From the NCBI RefSeq assembly GCF_006539945.1, contig NZ_BJNZ01000011.1:1-64000 (forward strand): a stretch of DNA of 64,000 bases, written 5' to 3'. The DNA comes from Cellulosimicrobium cellulans (GTDB lineage: Bacteria; Actinomycetota; Actinomycetes; Actinomycetales; Cellulomonadaceae). This document shows, in pieces, positions 52,443 to 61,900 of this stretch; within the stretch, counting starts at the first letter, position 1; each line of letters opens with the position of its first letter. Both the position numbers and the translations under genes were made by a program. The notes under the pieces are model-generated. The model was not told the origin of the DNA. It did no database searches and saw nothing but the letters and a program-made list of their open reading frames with translations.

Positions 52443-53497
52443 GCACCACGGCACCCGCCTGGCAGCGCGCCGTCCAGCACCGGCTCTTCTGGCCGATCGT
52501 CGCGCTGGTCCTGCTGCTGGCGGTCAACACCATCAACCGGCCGAGCTTCCTGTCGATCCGGCTCCAGGACGGGCACCTGTTCGGCTCGCTCGTCAACCTG
52601 CTGAAGAACGGCGCGCCGCTGCTGCTCGTCGCGCTCGGCATGACGCTCGTCATCGCGACGCGGGGCATCGACCTGTCGGTCGGCGCGGTCGTCGCGATCT
52701 CCGGCGCCGTCGCGCTGAGCTTCATCGCGTCGTCGCCCTCGCCCGACAGCCTCACGACGGTCCTGGTCGCGGTGGGGATCGCGCTCGCGCTGTCCTTCGT
52801 CCTCGGCGTGTGGAACGGCTTCCTGGTCTCGGTCCTCGGGATCCAGCCCATCATCGCGACGCTCGTGCTCATGACCGCGGGCCGCGGCGTCGCGATGCTC
52901 ATCACGGGCGGCCAGATCACGACGGTCAACAGCGCGCCGTTCAAGGCGATCGGCTCCGGTTTCTGGTTCGGGATCCCCGTGGCAGTCGTGCTCGCGGGCC
53001 TGGTGTTCGCCGCGGTCGCGCTGCTCACGCGCCGCACCGCGCTCGGCATGCTCATCGAGTCCGTCGGCATCAACCCGGAGGCGAGCCGCCTCGCGGGCGT
53101 CAAGTCCCGCAGCATCATCTGGACCGTGTACGCGGTGTGCGCGCTGTTCGCCGGCCTCGCGGGCCTCATGATCTCGTCGAGCACCATGGCGGCCGACGCG
53201 AACAACGCCGGCCTCTTCATCGAGCTCGACGCGATCCTCGCCGTCGTCATCGGCGGCACGTCGCTCGCGGGCGGCAAGTTCTCGCTCTCGGGCACCCTGG
53301 TCGGCGTCCTCATCATCCAGACGCTCACGCTGACGGTGACCATGCTCGGCATCTCGCCGTCCGTCACGCCCCTGTTCAAGGCGATCGTCGTCATCGCGGT
53401 CTGCCTCGCGCAGTCCCCGAAGGTGCGCGACCTGGTCGCCGCCCGACGACGTCGCGCGGCCCCGACGGCCGCCGCGGCCGCGGAGGTGAGCGCCTGA
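52439..53497 (+). CDS. ABC sugar permease (YtfT-like)
   Basis: A 352-residue BPD_transp_2 permease with about eight to ten helices. Family marks are LLVALGMTLVIATRGIDLSVGAVVAISG, GIQPIIATLVLMTAGRG and VVIGGTSLAGGKFSLSGTLVGV. ATG 52439 is coupled to the ATPase stop; the following permease starts in TGATG. Confidence 0.93.
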   Translation: MSTTAPAWQRAVQHRLFWPIVALVLLLAVNTINRPSFLSIRLQDGHLFGSLVNLLKNGAPLLLVALGMTLVIATRGIDLSVGAVVAISGAVALSFIASSPSPDSLTTVLVAVGIALALSFVLGVWNGFLVSVLGIQPIIATLVLMTAGRGVAMLITGGQITTVNSAPFKAIGSGFWFGIPVAVVLAGLVFAAVALLTRRTALGMLIESVGINPEASRLAGVKSRSIIWTVYAVCALFAGLAGLMISSSTMAADANNAGLFIELDAILAVVIGGTSLAGGKFSLSGTLVGVLIIQTLTLTVTMLGISPSVTPLFKAIVVIAVCLAQSPKVRDLVAARRRRAAPTAAAAAEVSA

Positions 53498-54555
53498 TGT
53501 CCGCCGTGCAGACCCCTGCCCCGACCTCGCCCCCCGACCCCCGGGGTGCCGAGACCGCCGCCCCCGGAGGCCCGTCCATGACCGAGCGACTCACGAGCCG
53601 CGTCCGCCTCGACCGGCGCTACCTCCCGGTCCTCGGCACGTTCGCGGTGCTCGCGCTCATGCTGGTGGTGGGCGGCAGCCGGTACGAGAACTTCCTCTCG
53701 GCCCGCGTCATCTCCAACCTCTTCATCAACAACTCGTTCCTCATCGTGCTCGCGGTCGGGATGACCTTCGTCATCCTCACGGGCGGCATCGACCTCTCGG
53801 TCGGCGCGGTCGTGGCGCTCTCGGGCATCACGACGGCGTCCCTGCTCCAGAGCGGGTGGCCCGTCGCCGTCGTGCTGCTCATCTCGGTCCTCATCGGGAC
53901 CGTCCTCGGCCTCGCGGTCGGGTTGATGGTGCACGTCTTCGACATCCAACCGTTCATCGCGACGCTCGCGGCGATGTTCCTCGCGCGCGGCCTCTGCTAC
54001 GTGATCTCGCTCCAGTCGATCCCGATCACCGACGAGTCGTTCGTGGCCCTCGCGGGCTGGAGCCAGGAGATCGGCGACGGCTGGCGCGTCACGACCGCGG
54101 TCATCATCGCGCTCGTCGTCGTCGCGATCGCCTTCTACGTGCTGCACTACACGCAGTTCGGTCGCACGGTCTACGCGATCGGCGGCGGCGAGCAGTCGGC
54201 GATGCTCATGGGCCTGCCCGTCGCGCGCACCAAGGTGCTCGTGTACGTGGTGAGCGGCACGTGCGCCGGCATCGGCGGCCTGCTCTTCGCGATGTTCTCG
54301 CGGTCCGGCTACTCGCTCACCGGGGTGGGCATGGAGCTCGACGCGATCGCGGCCGTCGTCATCGGCGGCACGCTGCTCACGGGCGGGACGGGCTTCGTGC
54401 TCGGGTCCGTGCTGGGCGTGCTCGTGCTCGGCCTCATCCAGACGATCATCACCTTCGAGGGCACGCTGAGCTCGTGGTGGACCAAGATCGTCATCGGCGT
54501 GCTGCTCCTGGTCTTCGTGATCCTGCAGCGCGTGCTGGTCGTCAGGCGGAGGTGA
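53497..54555 (+). CDS. ABC sugar permease (YjfF-like)
   Basis: A 352-residue second permease with the same core (VGMTFVILTGGIDLSVGAVVALSG, FDIQPFIATLAAMFLARG, VVIGGTLLTGGTGFVLGS). It shares one base with the previous stop. With the binding protein, duplicated ATPase and YtfT-like permease it completes a four-gene YtfQ-YtfR-YtfT-YjfF-like importer. The N-terminal 30 residues are Pro-rich; ATG 53578 (MTERLTSRV) is an alternative start. Confidence 0.92.
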   Translation: MSAVQTPAPTSPPDPRGAETAAPGGPSMTERLTSRVRLDRRYLPVLGTFAVLALMLVVGGSRYENFLSARVISNLFINNSFLIVLAVGMTFVILTGGIDLSVGAVVALSGITTASLLQSGWPVAVVLLISVLIGTVLGLAVGLMVHVFDIQPFIATLAAMFLARGLCYVISLQSIPITDESFVALAGWSQEIGDGWRVTTAVIIALVVVAIAFYVLHYTQFGRTVYAIGGGEQSAMLMGLPVARTKVLVYVVSGTCAGIGGLLFAMFSRSGYSLTGVGMELDAIAAVVIGGTLLTGGTGFVLGSVLGVLVLGLIQTIITFEGTLSSWWTKIVIGVLLLVFVILQRVLVVRRR

Positions 54556-54723
54556 GCCGGCGGTGCCGGGTCCGCCCCGCGACGTCCTCGGACGTCGCGC
54601 GGACCCGGCACCGCGGCCGTCTGCCCGGGTGTCTCGCCCGGGTTCACCGGAGCTGGACGGGGGCCGGCACCCCTGGGTCGGCCGGGCATGCGCCCGGCCG
54701 GCGGAGTGTCACGACATGTCCCT

Positions 54724-54778
54724 TGTCGAATGTGAGCGTTCACACTAGGCTCGGCCTCGATCCTGTTAACGCTCACAC
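54724..54778 (+). promoter_or_regulatory. GH51 promoter with two LacI-type operators
   Basis: TTGTCG (54724-54729), a 17-bp spacer and TAGGCT (54747-54752) form a promoter whose spacer is filled by the operator TGTGAGCGTTCACA (54732-54745). A second operator, TGTTAACGCTCACA (54765-54778), lies 33 bp downstream. Both match the araB and importer operators, and TTGTCG sits two bases before the first operator as at araB. This predicts repression by the LacI protein at 44049. Confidence 0.7.
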
Positions 54779-54815
54779 GCGAGGATGCGTGTCTCTCGAC
54801 GATGAGAGGAAGCCC

Positions 54816-57800
54816 ATGGATACGTCCCTTCACCCTCCACGACCCAGGACGGCTCGCCGCCGGAGGACGGTCGCGCTCGCGCTCGTGACCGGCCTGGTCG
54901 GCACCGTCGCGCTCGCGACGTCGCTGCCCGCCTCGGCCGCGGAGCCAGACCTGCCCGACGGCGCGCGGGTCGACGCGTTCGACGGCTCGGCGCTCGGCGC
55001 GGACTGGACCGTCGTCAACCCCGTGCCCGAGGCGCTCGCCGTCTCCGGCGGGGCGCTGCGGCTCACGTCCCAGCCGGGCGACACCTACCAGGACGCGAAC
55101 AGCGCCAAGAACGTCGTCCTGCTCGACGTGCCCGCCGGCGACTTCACGGTCGTCACCCGGCTCGAGGCGCCGGTCGCGTCCGTCTACCAGGGTGCGGGCC
55201 TCATCGCGTGGCAGGACATGGACCACTACGTCCGCTCGGGCCTGACGTTCGTCGGCGACCTGTCGCCCTCGGGCCGCGCGATCGAGAACGACGTCGAGAC
55301 CGGCGGCGTGTTCTCCGCGGCCGCGTTCACCGACCGCCCGGGTTCCACGGGCGAGACGCTGCGCATGCAGCGCACGGGCGACACGATCGCGACGAGCTTC
55401 TGGGACGGTGCCGCGTGGCAGCCCGCGGGCTCCGTGACCGTCGACTTCCCGACCACGCAGGTGGGCCTCTACGCGCTCGCCGCGCAGAACGGCGCGGCGC
55501 ACACCGCGGCGTTCGACTACGTCGCGCTCCAGACCGCCGAGGGCGCCGACCAGGTGCCCGACGGCGCGTTCACGCTCACGGGCCCGGGTGACGCCCGGTA
55601 CCTCGTGTCGACCGACGACGGCCTCGCCCTCGACGACGAGCGACCGTCGACGACGGTCGCGCTCGACGCGACGGCGGCCGACGGCGCCGAGGGCACGTCC
55701 CCGGTGACGCTCGCCGTCGACGACCGGCCCGTCGTCGTCTCGGGCGCGTCCCGGCTCTCCCTCGGGGCCGCGGGCGACGACGCCACCGCGCTGCGGCTCA
55801 CCGACGCCGGAGGCGGCACGGTCTGGCTGCGCAGCGCGGCCGACCCCGAGCGGTACGCCGGCGTGCGCGCGTCCGACGGCGCGCTCGTCCTCGGCCCGCG
55901 CGACGCGGCCACGAAGCTCACGATCACGCCCGTCACGAGCGCCGACCACGAGATCACCGTGGACCTCGCCGGCGAGCGCACGGAGATGAGCGACGAGCTC
56001 TACGGCATCTTCTACGAGGACATCAACTACGCGGCCGACGGCGGGCTGTACGCCGAGCTCGTGCGCAACCGGTCGTTCGAGTTCAACAACCAGGACAACG
56101 GGTCGTTCACCGGGCTCACCGCGTGGAGCGCCGCGAACCGCGGCGGCGCGACGGCGACGACGCAGGTCGTGAACGACGCCGGGCGGCTCAACGCGACGAA
56201 CCGCAACTACCTCGACCTCACGACGACCGCCGCGGGCGCCGGGGTGCGCAACGCCGGGTACAACACCGGCCTGTTCGTCGAGGAGGGGGAGCCGTACGAC
56301 TTCTCCGTCTGGGCGCGCTCGGCGACCGCGCAGACCGTCACCGTGCGCGTCGAGGACAATGCCGGGACCGCGGTGTACGCGACCGGCCAGGTCGCCGTCG
56401 ACGGCTCGAACGCCTGGAAGAAGTACGACGTCACGCTCACCGCGACGGGCACGACGAACGCCGGGCGGCTCGCGCTGCTCTCGGGCGCCGCGGGCACGCT
56501 CGCGCTCGACCAGGTGTCGCTCTTCCCGCAGGACACGTGGGTCGGACCGGTCAACGGGCCGTCGGTGCTCCGCAAGGACCTCGCCGAGAAGATCGACGCG
56601 CTCGACCCGCAGTTCCTGCGGTTCCCCGGCGGCTGCGTGACGAACGTCGGCACGTTCCGCACGTACGAGGAGTCGAGCTTCACCGACCGTCGCCGGACGT
56701 ACCAGTGGAAGGAGACGATCGGCCCGGTCGAGGAGCGCGCGACCAACTGGAACTTCTGGGGCTACAACCAGTCGTACGGCATCGGGTACCTCGAGTACTT
56801 CCTCTTCGCCGAGGACCTCGGCGCGACGCCGCTGCCCGTGGTGTCGGTCGGCGCCAACGGCTGCGGCAGCACGATCCCCGAGATGACGGACCCGGCGCAG
56901 ATCCAGCGCTGGGTGGACGACACGGTCGACCTCATCGAGTTCGCCAACGGTGACGTCACGACCGAGTGGGGCGCCGTGCGCGCCGAGCTCGGGCACCCCG
57001 AGCCGTTCGGCCTGAAGTACATCGGCCTCGGCAACGAGGAGAACACGAAGACGTTCGAGGCCAACTTCCCGGCGTTCCGCGACGCGATCGCGGCCGCCTA
57101 CCCGGACATCCAGATCATCTCGAACTCCGGTCCGGACGACACGGGCCAGCGCTTCGACGAGCTCTGGGAGTTCAACCGGGAGCAGGACGTCGACCTCGTC
57201 GACGAGCACTACTACAACGACCCGCAGTGGTTCCTCGAGAACGACGAGCGCTACGACTCCTACGACCGCGAGGGGCCGCACGTGTTCCTCGGCGAGTACG
57301 CGTCGCGCGGCAACACGTTCGCCAACGCGCTCGCGGAGGCGTCGTTCATGACCGGTCTGGAGCGCAACGCCGACGTCGTGCGGCTCGCGTCGTACGCGCC
57401 GCTGCTCGCCAACGAGTCGTACGTCCAGTGGTCGCCCGACGCGATCTGGTTCGACAACGACGAGTCCTGGGGCTCGGTGAACTACTACGTCCAGCAGATG
57501 TTCTCCGCGAACGCGGGCGACGAGGTCGTGCCCAGCACGCACTCCGGCCCCGCCCCGGCCGACGCGACGCTCGACGGCGGCGTGTTCCTCTCGACGTGGA
57601 ACACGGCCGCGCAGTACGACAACGTGCGCGTGACCGACAACGCGAGCGGCGACGTGCTCTTCTCGGACGACTTCGAGTCCGGTGCGTCGCAGTGGGAGCC
57701 GCAGACCGGGACGTGGGCCGCGCAGGACGGCGCCTACGTGCAGTCGGCGACGAACGTCACCGACGCCCGGTCGATCGTGGCCGGCGCGTACGCGAAGGAC

Positions 57801-58688
57801 TGGTCGAGCTACACGCTCGAGCTCGACGCGCGCAAGACGTCGGGCGCCGAGGGCTTCCTCGTCGGCTTCGCCGCGGGCGGTCCGAACGACTACTACTGGT
57901 GGAACCTCGGCGGGTGGAACAACTCGCGCCAGGCCCTCCAGCGCGCGTCGGGCGGGAGCGCCAACGAGGTGAAGGCGGTCGAGAACCACAGCATCGAGGC
58001 CGGTCAGCCGTACCACGTCAAGGTCGTCGTCGAGGGCTCGACGATCGAGCTCTACCTCGACGGCGAGCTCCAGATGTCCTACGAGCAGCCGTCGACCAAG
58101 TCGCTCTACCAGGTCGTCACGCGGGACGACGACACGGGCGACGTCGTCGTCAAGGTCGTCAACCCCACCGCGGCCGCGGCCCGCACGCAGGTGCACGTCG
58201 AGGGTTCGGAGGGCATCGCGTCCGAGGCGACGGTCACGGAGATGGTGGGCGCGCCGTCGGACACGAACACCAAGGCCGACCCCGAGCGGGTCGTCCCGGT
58301 GGAGCGGACGCTGACGGGCGTGGGGGAGGAGTTCTCCTACGAGTTCCCCGCGCACTCGATCACGTTCGTCCGGCTGCACGCGTCCGACGCGGCACCCGAG
58401 CTCGACCTCGCGGTCGAGGTCTCGCCGCGCTGCCTGGCGGGCAAGGCGTACGTGGCGGTGCGTGCGACGAACGGTGAGGACGTGCCGGTCTCGGTGACGC
58501 TCGCGACGCCGTTCGGGCAGAAGGCGTTCGCGGACGTGGCTCCGGGCAAGAGCGCGTACCAGTCGTTCGCGGCGCGCGCGACGTCGGCCCCGGCCGGCAC
58601 CGCGACGGTCACGGGCACGGCGGTGGTCGACGGCGAGGAGCTCACGACCTCCTACGACGTCGCGTACGACGCGCTCGACTGCGGCTGA
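54816..58688 (+). CDS. secreted GH51 alpha-L-arabinofuranosidase
   Basis: A 1290-residue exported enzyme; the signal peptide ends near residue 43 (LPASAAEP). Residues about 50-220 form a LamG/DUF1080-like sandwich. The GH51 part starts near 379 (LYGIFYEDINYAADGG), with acid/base E741 (GLGNEENTK) and nucleophile E827 (VFLGEYASRG). A second LamG-like sandwich (about 945-1090) is inserted before the final GH51 beta segment (EFSYEFPAHSITFVRL). The RCLAGK/AYQSF module closes the protein (about 1196-1290). ATG 54816 follows AGAGGAAG. It should release terminal arabinofuranose from arabinan or arabinoxylan outside the cell. GAGGTAGAG repeats begin 5 nt after the stop. Confidence 0.93.
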   Translation: MDTSLHPPRPRTARRRRTVALALVTGLVGTVALATSLPASAAEPDLPDGARVDAFDGSALGADWTVVNPVPEALAVSGGALRLTSQPGDTYQDANSAKNVVLLDVPAGDFTVVTRLEAPVASVYQGAGLIAWQDMDHYVRSGLTFVGDLSPSGRAIENDVETGGVFSAAAFTDRPGSTGETLRMQRTGDTIATSFWDGAAWQPAGSVTVDFPTTQVGLYALAAQNGAAHTAAFDYVALQTAEGADQVPDGAFTLTGPGDARYLVSTDDGLALDDERPSTTVALDATAADGAEGTSPVTLAVDDRPVVVSGASRLSLGAAGDDATALRLTDAGGGTVWLRSAADPERYAGVRASDGALVLGPRDAATKLTITPVTSADHEITVDLAGERTEMSDELYGIFYEDINYAADGGLYAELVRNRSFEFNNQDNGSFTGLTAWSAANRGGATATTQVVNDAGRLNATNRNYLDLTTTAAGAGVRNAGYNTGLFVEEGEPYDFSVWARSATAQTVTVRVEDNAGTAVYATGQVAVDGSNAWKKYDVTLTATGTTNAGRLALLSGAAGTLALDQVSLFPQDTWVGPVNGPSVLRKDLAEKIDALDPQFLRFPGGCVTNVGTFRTYEESSFTDRRRTYQWKETIGPVEERATNWNFWGYNQSYGIGYLEYFLFAEDLGATPLPVVSVGANGCGSTIPEMTDPAQIQRWVDDTVDLIEFANGDVTTEWGAVRAELGHPEPFGLKYIGLGNEENTKTFEANFPAFRDAIAAAYPDIQIISNSGPDDTGQRFDELWEFNREQDVDLVDEHYYNDPQWFLENDERYDSYDREGPHVFLGEYASRGNTFANALAEASFMTGLERNADVVRLASYAPLLANESYVQWSPDAIWFDNDESWGSVNYYVQQMFSANAGDEVVPSTHSGPAPADATLDGGVFLSTWNTAAQYDNVRVTDNASGDVLFSDDFESGASQWEPQTGTWAAQDGAYVQSATNVTDARSIVAGAYAKDWSSYTLELDARKTSGAEGFLVGFAAGGPNDYYWWNLGGWNNSRQALQRASGGSANEVKAVENHSIEAGQPYHVKVVVEGSTIELYLDGELQMSYEQPSTKSLYQVVTRDDDTGDVVVKVVNPTAAAARTQVHVEGSEGIASEATVTEMVGAPSDTNTKADPERVVPVERTLTGVGEEFSYEFPAHSITFVRLHASDAAPELDLAVEVSPRCLAGKAYVAVRATNGEDVPVSVTLATPFGQKAFADVAPGKSAYQSFAARATSAPAGTATVTGTAVVDGEELTTSYDVAYDALDCG

Positions 58689-58692
58689 CGAC

Positions 58693-58791
58693 GAGGTAGA
58701 GCCCTGGTCGCCCGAGGTAGAGCTCTGGTACCGCGAGGTAGAGGCGTGGTCATGACCACGCCTCTACCTCGGCGGACCACGCCTCTACCTC
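58693..58791. repeat. 21-bp-phased GAGGTAGAG repeats forming a large palindrome
   Basis: Three forward units (GAGGTAGAGCCCTGGTC 58693, GAGGTAGAGCTCTGGTA 58714, GAGGTAGAGGCGTGGTC 58735) and two inverted units (58754 and 58775) all keep a 21-bp step. The third and fourth units are perfect 17-bp reverse complements around AT, giving a 36-bp palindrome (58735-58770). The array starts 5 nt after the GH51 stop. It is related to the array at 29977-30060 after the MGH1-like gene. Confidence 0.85.
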
Positions 58792-58819
58792 GGCGACACA
58801 GCGGCTGAGCGGAACTCTT

Positions 58820-58878
58820 CCCTCGTGGCCGGTCCGGCGGGCCACGAGGGCGCGGCCCGCGCGTCGTGCGCGGGCCGC
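58820..58878 (+). terminator. two tandem 11-bp stem-loops
   Basis: Stem-loop 58820-58850 (arms CCCTCGTGGCC/GGCCACGAGGG, 9-nt loop) is followed by 58852-58878 (arms GCGGCCCGCGC/GCGCGGGCCGC, 5-nt loop). They separate the GH51 unit from the GH146 gene, so the latter needs its own promoter. Confidence 0.7.
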
Positions 58879-58890
58879 CCTCGCACCACC

Positions 58891-58910
58891 GCGCGACGAC
58901 GTCGTCGCGC
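58891..58910. promoter_or_regulatory. 20-bp perfect palindrome upstream of the GH146 gene
   Basis: GCGCGACGAC followed by its exact reverse complement, 70 nt before the GH146 ATG. It differs from both LacI-type operators of the window, so the GH146 gene may have another regulator, or this may be a third hairpin. Undecided. Confidence 0.4.
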
Positions 58911-58979
58911 GACGCTGCACGACATAGAACGTCCTGACGCACGGGCGACGACGCCCGCGCGCGACCCTGAGGAGCACCG

Positions 58980-61900
58980 ATGCACCCCCGACCGACCGAC
59001 GGCGTCCGCCGTCGACCCGGCGGCGCGGCCCGGCTGGCGGCCGTGGCGGCCGCCGCCGCGCTCGCCGTGACCGCGTGGGCACCGACCGCCGTCGCGGCCG
59101 ACGCCCTGCCCGCGCCCGTCCTCGACCTCGCGTTCGACGGCGACGTCGCCGACGCGAGCCCCCTCGCGCACCCCGTGGCCCTGCGCGGCCACACCGGCTC
59201 CGCGCCGACCGGCTACTCCTACGTCGACGGTGTCGACGGGACGGGGCGGGCCCTGCGCCTGAGCGGCAGCACCTACCTCGACCTCGGGTCGTCGACCGCG
59301 CTGCAGCCCGAGGACCTCACGCTGTCGTTCTGGGTGGAGCCCAGCGGGAAGCTGTCCGGCGAGCACGTGATCACGTGGAACAAGCGGGCCTACAACTCCG
59401 ACGGCTGGTACCTGTCCTCGGAGTCGGACACGGTGCCGCTCGCGCTGTCGGTGGGCCCGGCGTCGGGTCAGCCCTACAAGGTGCGGGTCGCGAGCTCGGA
59501 CCGCGCGGCGTTCTTCCCGGCGGACGAGTGGACGCACGTCGTCGTCACGTACGACCACGCGACGAAGGACGTCGCGTTCTACCGCAACGGCGAGCAGGTG
59601 CCGTCCACGGTCGCGAACGCCGTCGGCGGCGACGCGACGGGCGTCCTGGGCTCCGACCCGGCGCTGCCCAAGACGATCGGGTTCAACGGTCCGCAGTACA
59701 ACGGCGCCTACCTCAAGGCCGCGCTCGACGACTATCGGCTGTACGACGCCGTGGCGGACCTGGGCGACGTGGTCGGGCTCTACGAGGAGAGCGGGCGCAC
59801 GGTCGACCGCGACGCGATCGCCCAGGACGACGCCGACGCGCTGTCGCTGCCCGAGCGCGCGACCGTCGCGCTCGTGCTGCCGACGACGGGTTCGCGCGGC
59901 TCGACCGTGTCGTGGCGGTCGTCGCACCCCGAGGTGGTCGCGACCGACGGGACCGTGGTCCGGCCGGCGATCGGGGAGGACGACGCGCACGTCACGCTCA
60001 CCGCGACCGTGCGCTACCTCGACGGTGAGCCGGTGACGCGCGACCTCGAGGTCGTCGTGCCCGCCCTCGTCGACGAGACGCCGCTCGAGGACACGGCGCT
60101 GCCGTCCGTGCTGCTCTCCGACGACTTCCTCCAGAACGCCGCCGCGAAGGAGCACGAGTACCTGCTGAGCCTGGACTCCGAGACGTTCCTCTACGAGTTC
60201 TACAAGGTCGGCGGGCTCACCCCGACCACCTCCGCCGGGTACGGCGGCTGGGAGCGCAGCAACGCCGTGAACTTCCGCGGCCACGCGTTCGGGCACTACC
60301 TGTCGGCGCTCGCGATGTCGTGGTCGTCGACGCAGGACCAGGCGACGAAGGAGGCGCTGTTCACCGAGATCGAGGAGGGCGTGGGCGGGCTCGCGCGCGT
60401 GCAGGACGCGTACGCCGCCGCGCACCCCGGCTCGGCCGGGTACGTCTCCGCGTTCCGCGAGTCGATCCTCGACCAGGTGCAGGGCACCGGGACGTCGGAC
60501 GAGAACGTCATCGTGCCCTGGTACAACCTGCACAAGGTGCTCGCCGGTCTGCTCGACGTCGCCGAGTACGTCGACGGCCCCGTCGGGGACCAGGCGCTCG
60601 CCGTCGCGACCGGGTTCGGGCTCTACGTCCAGGGGCGCGTGGCGAAGCTCCCGAGCACGGACGTCATGCTCCGCACCGAGTACGGCGGCATGAACGAGGC
60701 GCTGTACGAGCTGTTCGACCTCACGGGCGACGTCCGGATCAAGGAGGCGGCCGAGGCGTTCGACGAGGTGACGTTCTTCCGCCAGCTCGCCGCGGGCCAG
60801 GACGTGCTGCCGGGCAAGCACGCCAACACCCAGATCCCCAAGCTGCTCGGCGCGCTCAAGCGCCACCAGGTGTTCACGCAGAACCCGGAGTACTACGACC
60901 TGCTCACGCCCGCCGAGAAGGACGAGCTGCCGATGTACCTCGCGGCGGCGGAGAACTTCTTCGACATCGTGGTGCGCGACCACACGTACGTCACCGGCGC
61001 GAACAGCCAAGCGGAGCACTTCCACGCACCCGGCTCGCTGCACGAGCGCGCCGACGAGCAGGGCACGGCGCGCAACGCCGAGACGGCCGAGACGTGCAAC
61101 GAGTACAACATGCTCAAGCTCGCGCGCGAGCTCTTCACGCTGAGCAAGGACGTGCGGTACGCCGACTACTACGAGAACGCGTTCATCAACACGATCCTCG
61201 CGTCGCAGAACCCCGAGACCGGGACGACGACGTACTTCAACCCCATGGCGTCGGGCTACCACCGCGTGTACAACCTGCCGTTCACCGAGTTCTGGTGCTG
61301 CACCGGCACGGGCATGGAGAGCTTCTCCAAGCTCGGCGACTCGATCTACTTCACCGGACAGGGTTCGGTGTGGGTCAACATGTTCTTCTCCTCGACGGTC
61401 GAGCACGCGGAGCAGAACCTGCGGCTCACGCAGGAGGCGAACCTGCCGAACGAGGACACCGTCACGTTCCGCGTCGACGCGCTCGACGGCGGCGCGGTCG
61501 CGCAGGACGCGACGCTGCGGCTGCGCGTGCCGTCGTGGATCGCGGGCGACCCGACCCTGGAGGTGAACGGCGCCGCCGTCGAGCCGGACGTCTCCCGCGG
61601 GTACGTGGTGCTGCCCGTCGCCGCGGGCGACGTCGTCCGGTACACGATGCCGATGGCCGCGTCCGTCGTCGACACCCCGGACAACCCGTACTTCGTGGCC
61701 TTCCGGTACGGGCCGGTCGTCCTCTCCGCGAACCTCGGCGAGGTCCCCGAGCCGGCGTGGCAGGGCACGGGCATCCTGGTCCGCTCCTCCACGCGCGACG
61801 CCGACGCCCAGACGACGATCACGGCGGCGAACATGGGCGCCGACGAGTGGAAGGAGCGGATCGCGGAGAACCTCGTCCGCGTCGAGGACGACGCCGAGGG

